Shown here: piece by piece, positions 35,172-43,611 of the stretch
Layout: every line of letters starts with the position of its first letter
How positions within the stretch are numbered: the first letter of the stretch is position 1
Origin: Paenibacillus lentus
GTDB taxonomy: Bacteria > Bacillota > Bacilli > Paenibacillales > Paenibacillaceae
DNA length: 64,000 bases
Direction: 5' to 3'
NCBI RefSeq assembly: GCF_003931855.1
Contig: NZ_CP034248.1
Coordinates: forward strand, 4,774,001 to 4,838,000
The notes under the pieces: generated by a model
What the model was told of the DNA's origin: nothing
The model's input: only the letters and a program-made list of their open reading frames with translations
Databases searched by the model: none
Program-made: the position numbers and the translations under genes

Positions 35172-36068
35172 TTATACCGGATTCGGCACGAACGCTCCGC
35201 CCCGGCACTGCTTCAAGTAATTCAATGCATGTACCTGCCCGGTCATTTCCAACTCATCACGATAGACCGGGTCATGCCAGCCCTCGATATCGATCGTACC
35301 TTTATAACCGGCTTGACGTAAAATCGTAATAATATCCGTCCAATTTGTATCGCCGAATCCCGGCGTGCGGTGCCAGACGAATTCCTTCGGACCGTGAATA
35401 CCGTATTCTTTAACGATATCCCAAGCGATCGTCGCATCCTTGCCATGAACATGAAACACCTTATCGACCCATTTCCGCAGCTGTGGGATCGGATCGATCA
35501 GACTAACCATTTGATGGCAGGGCTCCCATTCCAAGCCGAGATTATCGGCTGGAACTTCATTGAACATCCTCTCCCAAGCCTGTGGATTATGAGCAATATT
35601 CCAATCTCCCTTCCACCAGGTACCGCCCATATCGCAGTTCTCGAACGCGATTCGAACGCCGCGATCCGCCGCACGCTTGGCGAGCTCCCCAAACACTTCC
35701 TTGAACCGAGGCAGCGATTCATCGATCGGACGATCCGTCAAACGGCCGGTAAACCCGCTTACAATATCCGTCCCGAATAAATGCGCGTGATCGATCGCCC
35801 GCTCCCAGCTGGCCAATGTATCAGCATTGTCCCCTTCCCCAGTCAGCGGGTTACCGAATACCCCAATACTGGAAATGACCACGCCCTGCTCATCGACCAT
35901 TTCGCGAACCTGCTTAGCAAGCTCAGCCAAATCAATGCCTCCAGTCGTCTGCCAGAAGGTCAGACTGAAGGACTCAAAGCCATGAGGTAAAATTTGCGGA
36001 ATAACCCGCACCGCATCCTGCCCGCCAACCAACGTGCCTATACGTAAAAAATGATTGTCGTGTTGCAT
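35172..36068 (-). CDS. Sugar phosphate isomerase/epimerase (TIM barrel)
   Basis: A 298-residue xylose-isomerase-like TIM barrel. Metal-ligand signatures of the family are visible: RIAFENCDMGG (Glu), LGLEWEPCHQM (Glu/His), FHVHGKDA (His) and TIDIEGWHDP (Glu/His). Members of this family isomerise or epimerise keto-sugars or inositol derivatives (IolE/IolI/Hyi type). ATG 36068 begins MQHDNHFLRIG. It is probably cotranscribed with the downstream Gfo/Idh/MocA gene and controlled by the divergent AraC regulator. Substrate unknown. Confidence 0.88.
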   Translation of the reverse strand: MQHDNHFLRIGTLVGGQDAVRVIPQILPHGFESFSLTFWQTTGGIDLAELAKQVREMVDEQGVVISSIGVFGNPLTGEGDNADTLASWERAIDHAHLFGTDIVSGFTGRLTDRPIDESLPRFKEVFGELAKRAADRGVRIAFENCDMGGTWWKGDWNIAHNPQAWERMFNEVPADNLGLEWEPCHQMVSLIDPIPQLRKWVDKVFHVHGKDATIAWDIVKEYGIHGPKEFVWHRTPGFGDTNWTDIITILRQAGYKGTIDIEGWHDPVYRDELEMTGQVHALNYLKQCRGGAFVPNPV

Positions 36069-36195
36069 TTGCCAACCACTCCTATATTGAGTATATTGTG
36101 AAGCATAAGCCCATTGTATAATGCATGATGGAATATATCTCTATACAATCTTGTGCTTTTTTGGTTTTATATTGCGGTTAAGGAGCTGCTTGCAC

Positions 36196-37101
36196 ATGAC
36201 ACATCCTCAAGAGTTGCGAGAGCATACATATTTTAATGATCCGTCCTATCCCTTTAATCTATTTCGCCTTCGCCAGACACAGCCGCAGAAAGACACTCCT
36301 TCATTCTATTTGCATTGGCATGACCATTTCGAAATCCTGCTAATGGTGGAAGGAAGAGCCGTTTTTTATATCGACAGCAAGCCCTATGAAGCGGAGTCCG
36401 GCGACATCATCATCGTACCATCGGGGGCATTGCATGCAGGGTACTGCGCTGGCGAAGGTCCGCTGGAATATTATGCCCTTGTGTTTAATGCGGCATTACT
36501 CAGTCAGGGGAAAACTCCCGATCCAAAGCATACGCTTTTTATCACACCATACCTGGATGGCGGGCTGCTGTTTCCCATTCAATTAACTCATACCGATGCT
36601 TTAAATCTGCAGTATAAGCATATTTTGGAGGAATTGATACAAGAATTCGAAGGCAAACAACCCGGTTATGAGCTTATAATCAAAAGCCAGCTCTACATGC
36701 TGCTGACGCTGTTATCCCGCCGTTTCATGCCGGACGAGCAGCAAGGGCGGGCGACTCTGTCCCATAAGCGTAATGCGGATCGCTTTAAGAAGCTGCTGCG
36801 GCATATCGATACACATTATGCCGAACCGATTACCGTCTCCGACGCAGCGGCAATGATGAATCTAAACCCATATCACTTCTGTAAAATATTCAAGAAAACG
36901 ACCGGCTCCACGCTCATTGAATACGTAAACTTTATTCGCATCAACGAGGCAATGAAGCTGCTGAGCAGCAGCGACCTTACGGTAACGGAAATCGCCGGGC
37001 AGATCGGCTGCGGCAATCCGAATTATTTTACCAAGCTGTTTAAGCAATATAAGGGCGTCACCCCCTCCCAATGGCGAAGGGAAGCTGCCGGTTTATCTTG
37101 A
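36196..37101 (+). CDS. AraC-family transcriptional regulator
   Basis: A 301-residue regulator with an N-terminal cupin sensor (LHWHDHFEILLMVEGRAVFY, then ESGDIIIVPSGALHAG) and a C-terminal pair of helix-turn-helix motifs (VSDAAAMMNLNPYHFCKIFK and VTEIAGQIGCGNPNYFTKLF). ATG 36196 (MTHPQELREH) has AAGGAG about ten bases upstream; the frame is open to 36121, but those residues are not typical. It is divergent from the isomerase/oxidoreductase operon and likely activates it in response to a sugar. Confidence 0.92.
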   Translation: MTHPQELREHTYFNDPSYPFNLFRLRQTQPQKDTPSFYLHWHDHFEILLMVEGRAVFYIDSKPYEAESGDIIIVPSGALHAGYCAGEGPLEYYALVFNAALLSQGKTPDPKHTLFITPYLDGGLLFPIQLTHTDALNLQYKHILEELIQEFEGKQPGYELIIKSQLYMLLTLLSRRFMPDEQQGRATLSHKRNADRFKKLLRHIDTHYAEPITVSDAAAMMNLNPYHFCKIFKKTTGSTLIEYVNFIRINEAMKLLSSSDLTVTEIAGQIGCGNPNYFTKLFKQYKGVTPSQWRREAAGLS

Positions 37102-37218
37102 TTAGGAACTATAATTCCTGTGAGAGCCGCCAGCTTTAACGATCCCAATAATAAGGGTAAATCCGCTGCTTAATTAACAACCGATTTATTTCTTATAAAT
37201 TTTCTATGGCCCTGCAAG

Positions 37219-37255
37219 AAAAAAAGGCAACCTCCCATATTCCATGGGAGCTGCC
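37219..37255 (-). terminator. Terminator of split sigma pair
   Basis: On the minus strand GGCAGCTCCCAT pairs with ATGGGAGGTTGCC (one mismatch), followed by TTTTTTT. It begins immediately after the stop of the 72-residue gene. Confidence 0.85.
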
Positions 37256-37474
37256 TTATTCTTTATGCGTCTTGATCAACTCTAAAAACTCTAAAATTAT
37301 ATCCGAAACGGCATCTTCCTCCGACGTGTGAATAAACTTGCTTACCCTGAGAATGTCCCCTTTATAGAGCTCGATTAGCTTCAGTGTGGATTCAACATCA
37401 TTCTGCCTCGCTTTGTACAGCAGGTTCAGGAACTCATCATCCGGGACAATTCTTTGATCATCTTTCGTTTCCAT
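37256..37474 (-). CDS. RsoA-like small sigma region 2 protein
   Basis: A 72-residue acidic helical protein (DEFLNLLYKARQNDVESTLK, then EEDAVSDIILEFLELI). It resembles the start of sigma region 2 (HTH_16-type domain) and the small co-sigma RsoA (YvrHa) of B. subtilis, which supplies the missing core-binding/-10 part to SigO. It overlaps the upstream region-4-type gene by 49 bases and ends at a terminator. Assignment is by size, composition and context, without an alignment. Confidence 0.6.
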   Translation of the reverse strand: METKDDQRIVPDDEFLNLLYKARQNDVESTLKLIELYKGDILRVSKFIHTSEEDAVSDIILEFLELIKTHKE

Positions 37475-37767
37475 TTGTTCACCCCTTGCTGACTCATGTT
37501 CAACTCACGGGCAACCTCCTGCTCTGTCTTGTCTTGAATATAGATTTTGAAGATAATAGATCTGCCCGTATCCGACGGGAGGGCATTGATCAGCTGTCTT
37601 ACAACGATTTTGTTATCAGAAGATGAGGCGAAACTGGTTGTGGCAGGTTCCATTCCACCAAACGAACACTCCCGCTTCCGCACGACTTTTGCTCGGTACT
37701 GAATCCGCCAGGCGATCCGATAGACTTCTTTCCGGTATTGCTCGTACACGGTTTGTTGTTGTTCCAA
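37426..37767 (-). CDS. SigO-like sigma region 4 protein
   Basis: A 113-residue protein whose second half is a sigma region 4 helix-turn-helix (INALPSDTGRSIIFKIYIQD and TEQEVARELNMSQQGVNKWK). The first half is basic and too short for a complete region 2. TTG 37767 follows GGAGG by five bases. The 49-base overlap with the downstream region-2-like gene and the divergent YvrJ-type gene recall the SigO-RsoA-YvrJ locus of B. subtilis, where a sigma factor is split over two proteins. Here the sigma part is still smaller than YvrI (about 206 residues). Which promoters it serves is unknown. Confidence 0.65.
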   Translation of the reverse strand: MEQQQTVYEQYRKEVYRIAWRIQYRAKVVRKRECSFGGMEPATTSFASSSDNKIVVRQLINALPSDTGRSIIFKIYIQDKTEQEVARELNMSQQGVNKWKRKMIKELSRMMSS

Positions 37768-37950
37768 AGCTACCTCCCCCTTTCAATATCATCTTCTACC
37801 TATAGGGAAAAATGATTATAAACTTCACAACCGAATAATAAGTTTATTTATTGAAATTATAACATTTTTTTCTAGTATGATGGTTGTAAATCCCCCTCTT
37901 TATTTTCTCTATATAGTGAAAGGACATTTAAGAGAAAGGAGAGAGCGGTG

Positions 37951-38163
37951 ATGCAGGTTGCTGATATGGTCACACTGATTACAAACGTTGGTTTTCCGGT
38001 TACTCTAAGCTTTATTCTGATCAAATATGTGCTGCAAACCATGGGCGAAAAATTGGATAAAATGGACGCCACAATCCATCTCTTAAGCCAGCAGGTAAAA
38101 AGTATAGAATCTCGCACGGAAGCTACAAAAACTGCAGATCAAGCTGACGCAAAAACTAAATGA
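37951..38163 (+). CDS. YvrJ-family small membrane protein
   Basis: A 70-residue protein with one N-terminal membrane helix (VTLITNVGFPVTLSFILIKYV) followed by an amphipathic coiled helix (MGEKLDKMDATIHLLSQQVK) and a Lys/Ala-rich tail. This is the YvrJ pattern; holin-like BhlA proteins look similar. ATG 37951 is seven bases after AAGGAGAG. It is divergent from the split sigma pair, as yvrJ neighbours yvrI/yvrHa in B. subtilis. A role as signal sensor or as target of the sigma pair is possible but unproven. Confidence 0.7.
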   Translation: MQVADMVTLITNVGFPVTLSFILIKYVLQTMGEKLDKMDATIHLLSQQVKSIESRTEATKTADQADAKTK

Positions 38164-38608
38164 GTCAAACGGTACATGAATCAGAGTTTAACCTACGGAT
38201 CATCCGCTACACGGGAAGCAATCCCTATCCAGCATCGCTCCAGTTAGGTTGCTTCTTTCCCTTCATCTTGTCTGTAATCTTCCTAATCTGAAAAAATGTC
38301 ATAGGATACCTGTAAATGGTTGTACCGAAAAAAAGGGCATCTGTTTATACAATTTATGCGCACATGCATCAAATCATTACTCCAGTTTATACTGGTTAAA
38401 AGATTAAACGTGTTTTTCCAGTTTTTGTTTCTAAGACTTAACTCCTGAATATCGCACCTGATGACCTCTGAGATTCCAATATCGATTCAAATAATTGTTA
38501 CAATCCGCACTCCCAAATAACGAGTCAATACAGACAGGCCGCAGATTCCTACGAATCTGCGGCCTGTTTCCGGCTATCTATAACCTTTTCACTTCTGAAC
38601 CTTTTTTA
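38164..38608. other. Intergenic region with two hairpins
   Basis: No gene is supported. It holds a GAAGCAA/TTGCTTC hairpin after the YvrJ gene (38215-38255, followed by TTTCCC) and the strong palindrome at 38534-38567. The middle is plain AT-rich sequence. Confidence 0.5.
38534..38567 (-). terminator. Hairpin downstream of thiE
   Basis: ACAGGCCGCAGATT and AATCTGCGGCCTGT form a perfect 14-bp stem with a six-base loop, 42 bases past the thiE stop. No clear T tract on the minus strand; it may be a processing or stability hairpin, or a bidirectional terminator. Confidence 0.55.
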
Positions 38609-39265
38609 CTACTGAACCATCTGATTGACGAAGGACTGTACAGCTTCACGCACGTTATCCGACTGGGTGACTGCCGAGATGACAGCGACACCGTCCGCGC
38701 CTGCTCGAACCACTTCAGCGGCACGCGAGGTCGTAATCCCTCCAATTCCAACGATCGGTAGTTTGATCCCTTGCTCACGCATTTCTTGGATCATCCTGGT
38801 GCCCTGCACCGGGCGCGCATCATCCTTGGAGAGGGTCGGATAGATTGGGCCGACGCCAATATAGTCGGCCCCATGAGCTAATGCCGTCCGCGCTTCCTTT
38901 ACCGTATGCGCGGATACGCCAAGGATTCGGTTGCCAATCCGTTTGCGGACCGCAGCCGCAGATTCATCGTCCTGACCCACATGAACGCCATCCGCCCCGA
39001 TCCGGGCGGCCAATTCCACGTCATCGTTGACGATGAACGGCACCCCGGCGCGTCGGCACGCCGCTTGCAGCTCCAGTGCAAGCGCAAGCTTGGCCTCCCC
39101 GGTCAACGCGCCCGGTCCCTTCTCGCGGAACTGGATCATCGTTGCGCCTCCGCGCAACGCTTCCTCCACAACGCAAAGCGGCTTCTCTCGGCAGTTCACG
39201 CTGCCGATGACTAAATACATCCGCAAATATTGGCGCATTTGCTCAGGAGAGATGCTGCCGCTCAT
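38609..39265 (-). CDS. thiE: Thiamine phosphate synthase
   Basis: Joins hydroxymethylpyrimidine diphosphate and thiazole phosphate to thiamine phosphate. The 218-residue TIM barrel has the family marks MIQFREKGPG, FIVNDDVELAARIGADGVHVGQ (phosphate and Mg sites), DYIGVGPIYPT and VGIGGI. Its ATG overlaps the thiD stop (ATGA), so the genes are coupled. Last gene of tenA-thiM-thiD-thiE, all behind a TPP riboswitch. Confidence 0.96.
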   Translation of the reverse strand: MSGSISPEQMRQYLRMYLVIGSVNCREKPLCVVEEALRGGATMIQFREKGPGALTGEAKLALALELQAACRRAGVPFIVNDDVELAARIGADGVHVGQDDESAAAVRKRIGNRILGVSAHTVKEARTALAHGADYIGVGPIYPTLSKDDARPVQGTRMIQEMREQGIKLPIVGIGGITTSRAAEVVRAGADGVAVISAVTQSDNVREAVQSFVNQMVQ

Positions 39266-40074
39266 TTGCTCTGCTCCCTTCTGCGGCGGTAAGCCCAGTG
39301 GTTCGTCGGACCATGCCCCCCGCCCAGCTCCAGGCTATCCTCGATCGCCGCCTGAATATATGCTCGCGCTTCTTGCACCGCCTCCAGCACAGGCAGCCCC
39401 TTTGCTAGTCCGGCAGCAATCGCGGCGGAATAGGTACAGCCCGTTCCGTGCGTATGCACGGTTTGAATCCGGCGGTCTGCAAGCTCCGTGAACGAGGCGC
39501 CATCATAGAGCAGGTCAACGACCTGATCGACGCCTTCATCATGTCCCCCCTTAACGATGGCCACCGCCGGGCCGTAAGCGCAAATACGTTTAGCAGCCTC
39601 GCGCCGATCCTCCATCGAACGGATGCTCATTCCGGCCAATGCCTCGGCCTCCGGGATGTTCGGCGTGACGATGAGCGCCAGCGGAAGCAGTTGCTCTTTC
39701 AGGGCCTTCACAGCCTCCGGCAGCAGCAAATCCGCTCCGCCTTTGGCGATCATTACTGGATCGACGACGACGTTGCGCCAGCCATGCTCCCGAATGCGGC
39801 CAGCCACCGCCTCAATAATATCGGCACTGAACAGCATCCCCGTCTTTAGCGCGTCGACGCCAAGATCGGTGCCGACCGCATCGATTTGCTCTGCGGTGGC
39901 TTCCGGGGGCAGTGGATATACCCCCTGAACCCCCAGCGTATTCTGCACCGTGATCGCTGTAATCGCCGACATACCGAAGACATCCAGCTCCTGGAACGTC
40001 TTGAGGTCAGCCTGTATGCCCGCTCCACCACCGCTATCCGAACCAGCAATTGTAAGCGCTCTGGCTATACTCAT
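39262..40074 (-). CDS. thiD: Hydroxymethylpyrimidine/phosphomethylpyrimidine kinase
   Basis: Phosphorylates HMP and HMP-phosphate to give HMP diphosphate for ThiE. The 270-residue ribokinase-fold protein begins with [20 protein letters not shown] and contains [11 protein letters not shown] and the ATP/anion motif [20 protein letters not shown] (catalytic Asp replaced in no obvious way; GTGC present). ATG overlaps the thiM stop by four bases, and its own stop overlaps thiE. Salvage pathway member under the TPP riboswitch upstream of tenA. Confidence 0.96.
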   Translation of the reverse strand: MSIARALTIAGSDSGGGAGIQADLKTFQELDVFGMSAITAITVQNTLGVQGVYPLPPEATAEQIDAVGTDLGVDALKTGMLFSADIIEAVAGRIREHGWRNVVVDPVMIAKGGADLLLPEAVKALKEQLLPLALIVTPNIPEAEALAGMSIRSMEDRREAAKRICAYGPAVAIVKGGHDEGVDQVVDLLYDGASFTELADRRIQTVHTHGTGCTYSAAIAAGLAKGLPVLEAVQEARAYIQAAIEDSLELGGGHGPTNHWAYRRRREQSK

Positions 40075-40916
40075 GTCAACGCCTCCCCTGTGGCGGACAC
40101 CTCTATTTCACGCACAGCCCCGTGTCCCTTGAGCGAATGTGGATGCAGCTTGGCCAGCTCATCCAGGAAGGCAATCTGGAAGCTGCCAGGGCCGATAGCG
40201 GCTGTGCGCTCAGCCGCGCGAGAGGCGGCTGCCCCGTAGAAGGCCAGCCCAGCCGTGCCCGCCAGCAGCAGATCCTTCTCCACCGCAACAAAAGCGCCCA
40301 GCACCGATGTCAGCAAGCAGCCAGCCCCCGTCACCTGAGTAAGCAGCGCGTCTCCCCCGCTGATTATCCGGCATCGGCTGCCATCCGTAATGACATCTTC
40401 CTTTCCGGTAATGGCGACGACCGCATTCAGCTTGCGGGCTGCCCGCAGTCCAAGCTGGACGTTCTCATTGTCAGCCCCGGCTCCCGCATCAACACCTTTG
40501 ATCTCACGCACCTCGCCGATGAGATTGGCAATCTCCGCCGCATTCCCCCGCACCAGCGATACCTTCACCTCGCGGAGAATTCGCAGTGCAGACTCTGTGC
40601 GGAACTGCGTCGCTCCCACGCCAACCGGGTCCAGCAGCACAGGTACGCCATGCTCGTTCGCAGATAAGCCAGCCATGATCATCGACTCTACATGCGCAGT
40701 CGATAAGGTGCCAATATTAAGCACAAGTGCCCCGGCAATTCTGGCCATATCCGCGACTTCTTCCGGAGCGTAGGCCATAACGGGTGACGCGCCCAACGCG
40801 TACAGCCCGTTCGCGGTAAAATTGGTAACGACAACATTCGTTATATTATGAATAAGCGGTTTAACTCTTTGCACCTTCGTAATAAGAGCAGTAATATCAT
40901 GTTCGACCATACTCAT
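40071..40916 (-). CDS. thiM: Hydroxyethylthiazole kinase
   Basis: Phosphorylates the thiazole alcohol THZ to feed ThiE. The 281-residue protein has the family opening [20 protein letters not shown], then [29 protein letters not shown] and the anion-hole [17 protein letters not shown] 40916 follows GAGGCAGG. It lies 55 bases downstream of tenA and overlaps thiD. The combination with tenA indicates salvage of thiamine breakdown products. Confidence 0.96.
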   Translation of the reverse strand: MSMVEHDITALITKVQRVKPLIHNITNVVVTNFTANGLYALGASPVMAYAPEEVADMARIAGALVLNIGTLSTAHVESMIMAGLSANEHGVPVLLDPVGVGATQFRTESALRILREVKVSLVRGNAAEIANLIGEVREIKGVDAGAGADNENVQLGLRAARKLNAVVAITGKEDVITDGSRCRIISGGDALLTQVTGAGCLLTSVLGAFVAVEKDLLLAGTAGLAFYGAAASRAAERTAAIGPGSFQIAFLDELAKLHPHSLKGHGAVREIEVSATGEALT

Positions 40917-40971
40917 TATGAACCTGCCTCACTTTTTATATTAATTATAGAAAAAGAATCGATAAGTCAGA

Positions 40972-41661
40972 TTACAGCGTATATCCCACAGACTGCATCG
41001 GAGCTGGCCAATTCTGCACATTATAAGCCATATCCCAGAACATGTATTCTAGCTGACAGCTAAGCAAGTAATGTTCTGTCATCTTGCGGCGCTCAAGCTC
41101 AGTCGTGATTTCCGCCCACTTGTCCAGACGCTCGCAGAACTTGGCCGTCGTATTCGTTCGCGTCGCATAGAAATGGATCCACTCATAGAATGGATGAGCT
41201 TCAGTCGGCTGTACTTCTTTCATTAGCTTCTCGCCAATCTCCAAGTAAGTCCACGGACACGGCAGCAGCACCGCCATAATTTCCGCTAGACTCCCTTCAT
41301 GCGCAACGGTCAGCATATGACGGATATAATGATGTGCCCCCGGAGCCAGCGCAAAGCCCTGCATTTCTTCATAAGTAACCCCGGCAACCGCACAGAAGTT
41401 ATTATGTGGGTGGACTTCACTGTTCAGAATAAAGGAAATTTGCTGGTTGAACATTTCAATCTCAGCCCGATCCGAACTTTTGGATATAGCTATACCATAA
41501 ATCCGCATAAACGCCGTAAGATACTCATGATCCTGTTTGACATAATGAATTAACTGCTCCTTCTGTAAATCGCCGTTAGCGATTCCTTTTACAAAAGGGT
41601 GTTCAAAAATAGCCTGAAAAATACCATCCGCCTTCTGACGGAGCTCCTGCGTAAAGCTCAT
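40972..41661 (-). CDS. tenA: Aminopyrimidine aminohydrolase TenA
   Basis: A 229-residue TenA/thiaminase II: an all-helical enzyme that hydrolyses aminomethyl-aminopyrimidine from degraded thiamine to HMP. Visible signatures are FVKGIANGDLQKEQLIHYVKQDHEYL, GVTYEEMQ, and LPCPWTYLEIGEKL, where Cys is the expected nucleophile, followed by HPFYEWIHFYA. ATG 41661 follows GGAGGTGG. It is the first gene after the TPP riboswitch and its terminator, so thiamine diphosphate should shut off the operon. Confidence 0.95.
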   Translation of the reverse strand: MSFTQELRQKADGIFQAIFEHPFVKGIANGDLQKEQLIHYVKQDHEYLTAFMRIYGIAISKSSDRAEIEMFNQQISFILNSEVHPHNNFCAVAGVTYEEMQGFALAPGAHHYIRHMLTVAHEGSLAEIMAVLLPCPWTYLEIGEKLMKEVQPTEAHPFYEWIHFYATRTNTTAKFCERLDKWAEITTELERRKMTEHYLLSCQLEYMFWDMAYNVQNWPAPMQSVGYTL

Positions 41662-41774
41662 CGTTCTCCACCTCCGAAAATAATGTGAACATGATCAGGA
41701 AGCCATTAGGGATGACCCAGGAAAAAGTATCTGCCAGGCAAGCTTAACTCGTTTGCCAAACAGGAAACAAATAC

Positions 41775-41804
41775 CAAAAAAGCCGCTCCATATATGGAGC
41801 GGCT
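41775..41804 (-). terminator. Riboswitch-controlled terminator
   Basis: Perfect palindrome AGCCGCTCCATA/TATGGAGCGGCT followed by TTTTTT on the minus strand, 40 bases after the TPP aptamer. It is the expected expression platform for tenA-thiMDE. Confidence 0.9.
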
Positions 41805-41843
41805 TCATCAACGTCACCTTAACACAGATAACAGAATAAATAA

Positions 41844-41952
41844 GTGTCAGGCATGGAATCCGACTCCACTTTCCTACGCTAGTACGAACTAGATCAGGTT
41901 CAAAGGGTCCAAGATAAGATCTTGTCTCAGCCGCTAACAGCTCCCCTAGTGG
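41844..41952 (-). ncRNA. TPP riboswitch
   Basis: Minus-strand THI-box: CTAGGGGAGC, GGCTGAGA, GACCCTTTGAACCTGATCT, and CGTAGGAAAGTGG are all present in the consensus order. With the terminator downstream, thiamine diphosphate binding should stop transcription before tenA. Confidence 0.97.
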
Positions 41953-42035
41953 ACTTCCTATTCATTTTCACTACTAACTGTATCTGTCTTTGCAAGAGTT
42001 GTCAAATTATTGATATTTCAATTGCAATCATAAGA

Positions 42036-43208
42036 TTATTTGCCGCAGCATCTTTTATACTTGAACCCGCTGCCGCATGGGCATGGCTCGTTACGGCCAA
42101 TTTTGGTGACGGACACCTGACTTTTATTCAAGGGGCTTAGCTGACGATGCGCTGCTCTCAACTCCACATTGCCGGCAATTTGACTCATTTCGAATGGAGT
42201 ATGACCTCTGTGAATCCACTGTCTTGTATGGTTATAGACATCGTTCATGAGAGCGACCACAATGTCCGCTTGCTCCATACTCTGGAACGTTAGCTCTCTT
42301 CTCTCAAACTCACGAATCAGGTCTCCCGATGTCGCTTGCATTGTGCAGGCTAGCTGAATATCGTCGATGAGATGGTCGACCATTTCTGCATCACGGGAAA
42401 TTTCCTTCATTACATACGCCCTCAGCTTCGTCAACTGCGGCGTCATCTCAAAATAATCTTCGTCAGCATATTTTAGCAGTTCTTCCCGCTTCGGAATGAA
42501 GAGCGGCTTGTCTTTAATTTGCAGCAGTAGTGCCTTAAGCTCCTCTTGCGATTCCTCCAGGGTTAAATATCCGTCAACGATGTAGCCGCTCTCCAACGTA
42601 TAAGCCTGTTCTCTGCTCGTTAAGTCTGCGAACATCCTTAAGAACCGCTTTTGATCGAGCTGCTCGCTGTTCTGCGCATTATAAATTTCAATGAACTTCT
42701 CCGGCTCAATGGCTCCGTATAAGTGCGTCGTTGCTAATATATACTCATGAACGAGCTCTACACCTGCTCGTTGGTGATGATATTTCTCGTGATCCAGCTT
42801 AAAGTAAGCTTCTTTAATCTCATCCGGCATGACGATGTAAAGCTGACCTTCGCTGAAGTAAGTAAATACGAGCCCACGGTTCATTAAATACCAGTAGTGC
42901 CCAATTGAAATAAAATTGTTCTGCAGAACAGGTTGACGAAGAAGCGATTCGAACAATTGCCACTCCAGACTACTAGTAATCAGCAGAGCGGATTGCAGAT
43001 GCTCTACATCGGTCATGTGGGCTGTCAGCGCCTCTATTAGCTCCTGCTTTTTCATCTTGGAACGTCCAGGCAAATTGCAGGCGGAAGCAAGCGAAGACAA
43101 ACGAACCTTTGTCAGGTCTTGAAGAATGTCATGCAGGCTTGTCGTCACATCCCCAATAATCGCATGCTGGATATTCATTTGTTCAAGCATTTCATTGTAA
43201 TCTTCCAA
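42036..43208 (-). CDS. SEC-C motif protein with SAP-like N-terminus
   Basis: A 390-residue protein ending in a zinc-binding SEC-C motif ([20 protein letters not shown]), as found at the end of SecA and many unrelated proteins. Residues 30-68 ([20 protein letters not shown] then [12 protein letters not shown]) resemble a SAP/Rho-N nucleic-acid-binding helix pair. The middle is helical and not a known enzyme. TTG 43208 has GAGGAG eight bases upstream. It stands alone upstream of the thiamine riboswitch, on the same strand. Function unknown. Confidence 0.8.
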   Translation of the reverse strand: MEDYNEMLEQMNIQHAIIGDVTTSLHDILQDLTKVRLSSLASACNLPGRSKMKKQELIEALTAHMTDVEHLQSALLITSSLEWQLFESLLRQPVLQNNFISIGHYWYLMNRGLVFTYFSEGQLYIVMPDEIKEAYFKLDHEKYHHQRAGVELVHEYILATTHLYGAIEPEKFIEIYNAQNSEQLDQKRFLRMFADLTSREQAYTLESGYIVDGYLTLEESQEELKALLLQIKDKPLFIPKREELLKYADEDYFEMTPQLTKLRAYVMKEISRDAEMVDHLIDDIQLACTMQATSGDLIREFERRELTFQSMEQADIVVALMNDVYNHTRQWIHRGHTPFEMSQIAGNVELRAAHRQLSPLNKSQVSVTKIGRNEPCPCGSGFKYKRCCGK

Positions 43209-43611
43209 GTTCAGTTCTCCTCTTTCAGTTCCTTGTTTCCTTTGTACTCCCTTTGCGTCGGATCAACATAGCACTACCGGATAACGCCCTATTTAGGGCT
43301 CAACTATACATATTACCACACAATTGGTGTCTAGAAGAGGGGTTGTCCTTAATTTTCACAAAATAAATACGAGTAAGCATTCACTCCATTACACTCAATG
43401 GCAATTTTGTGACATTTCCCAATCTTCAATTCAGCACCTTTTTCTAACTTCTCCGTTCGGATTATATTTACTAAAGGTAATTTATAGAAGGCAAGCACTC
43501 ACCTTCCAATTTATGGACTTGAACGTTATGCAACCATTCGGTATCGTCAATTTATCAAACCTTGCTTCTAGCAGCGTATAACATTCTAAGAAAAAAAGAG
43601 GTGATTCAAAC
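43209..43611. other. Divergent intergenic region
   Basis: Separates the SEC-C gene from the DUF2339 gene. It contains only promoter-type AT-rich sequence and the ribosome site AGAGGTGA before 43612. No gene, repeat or structured RNA seen. Confidence 0.5.
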
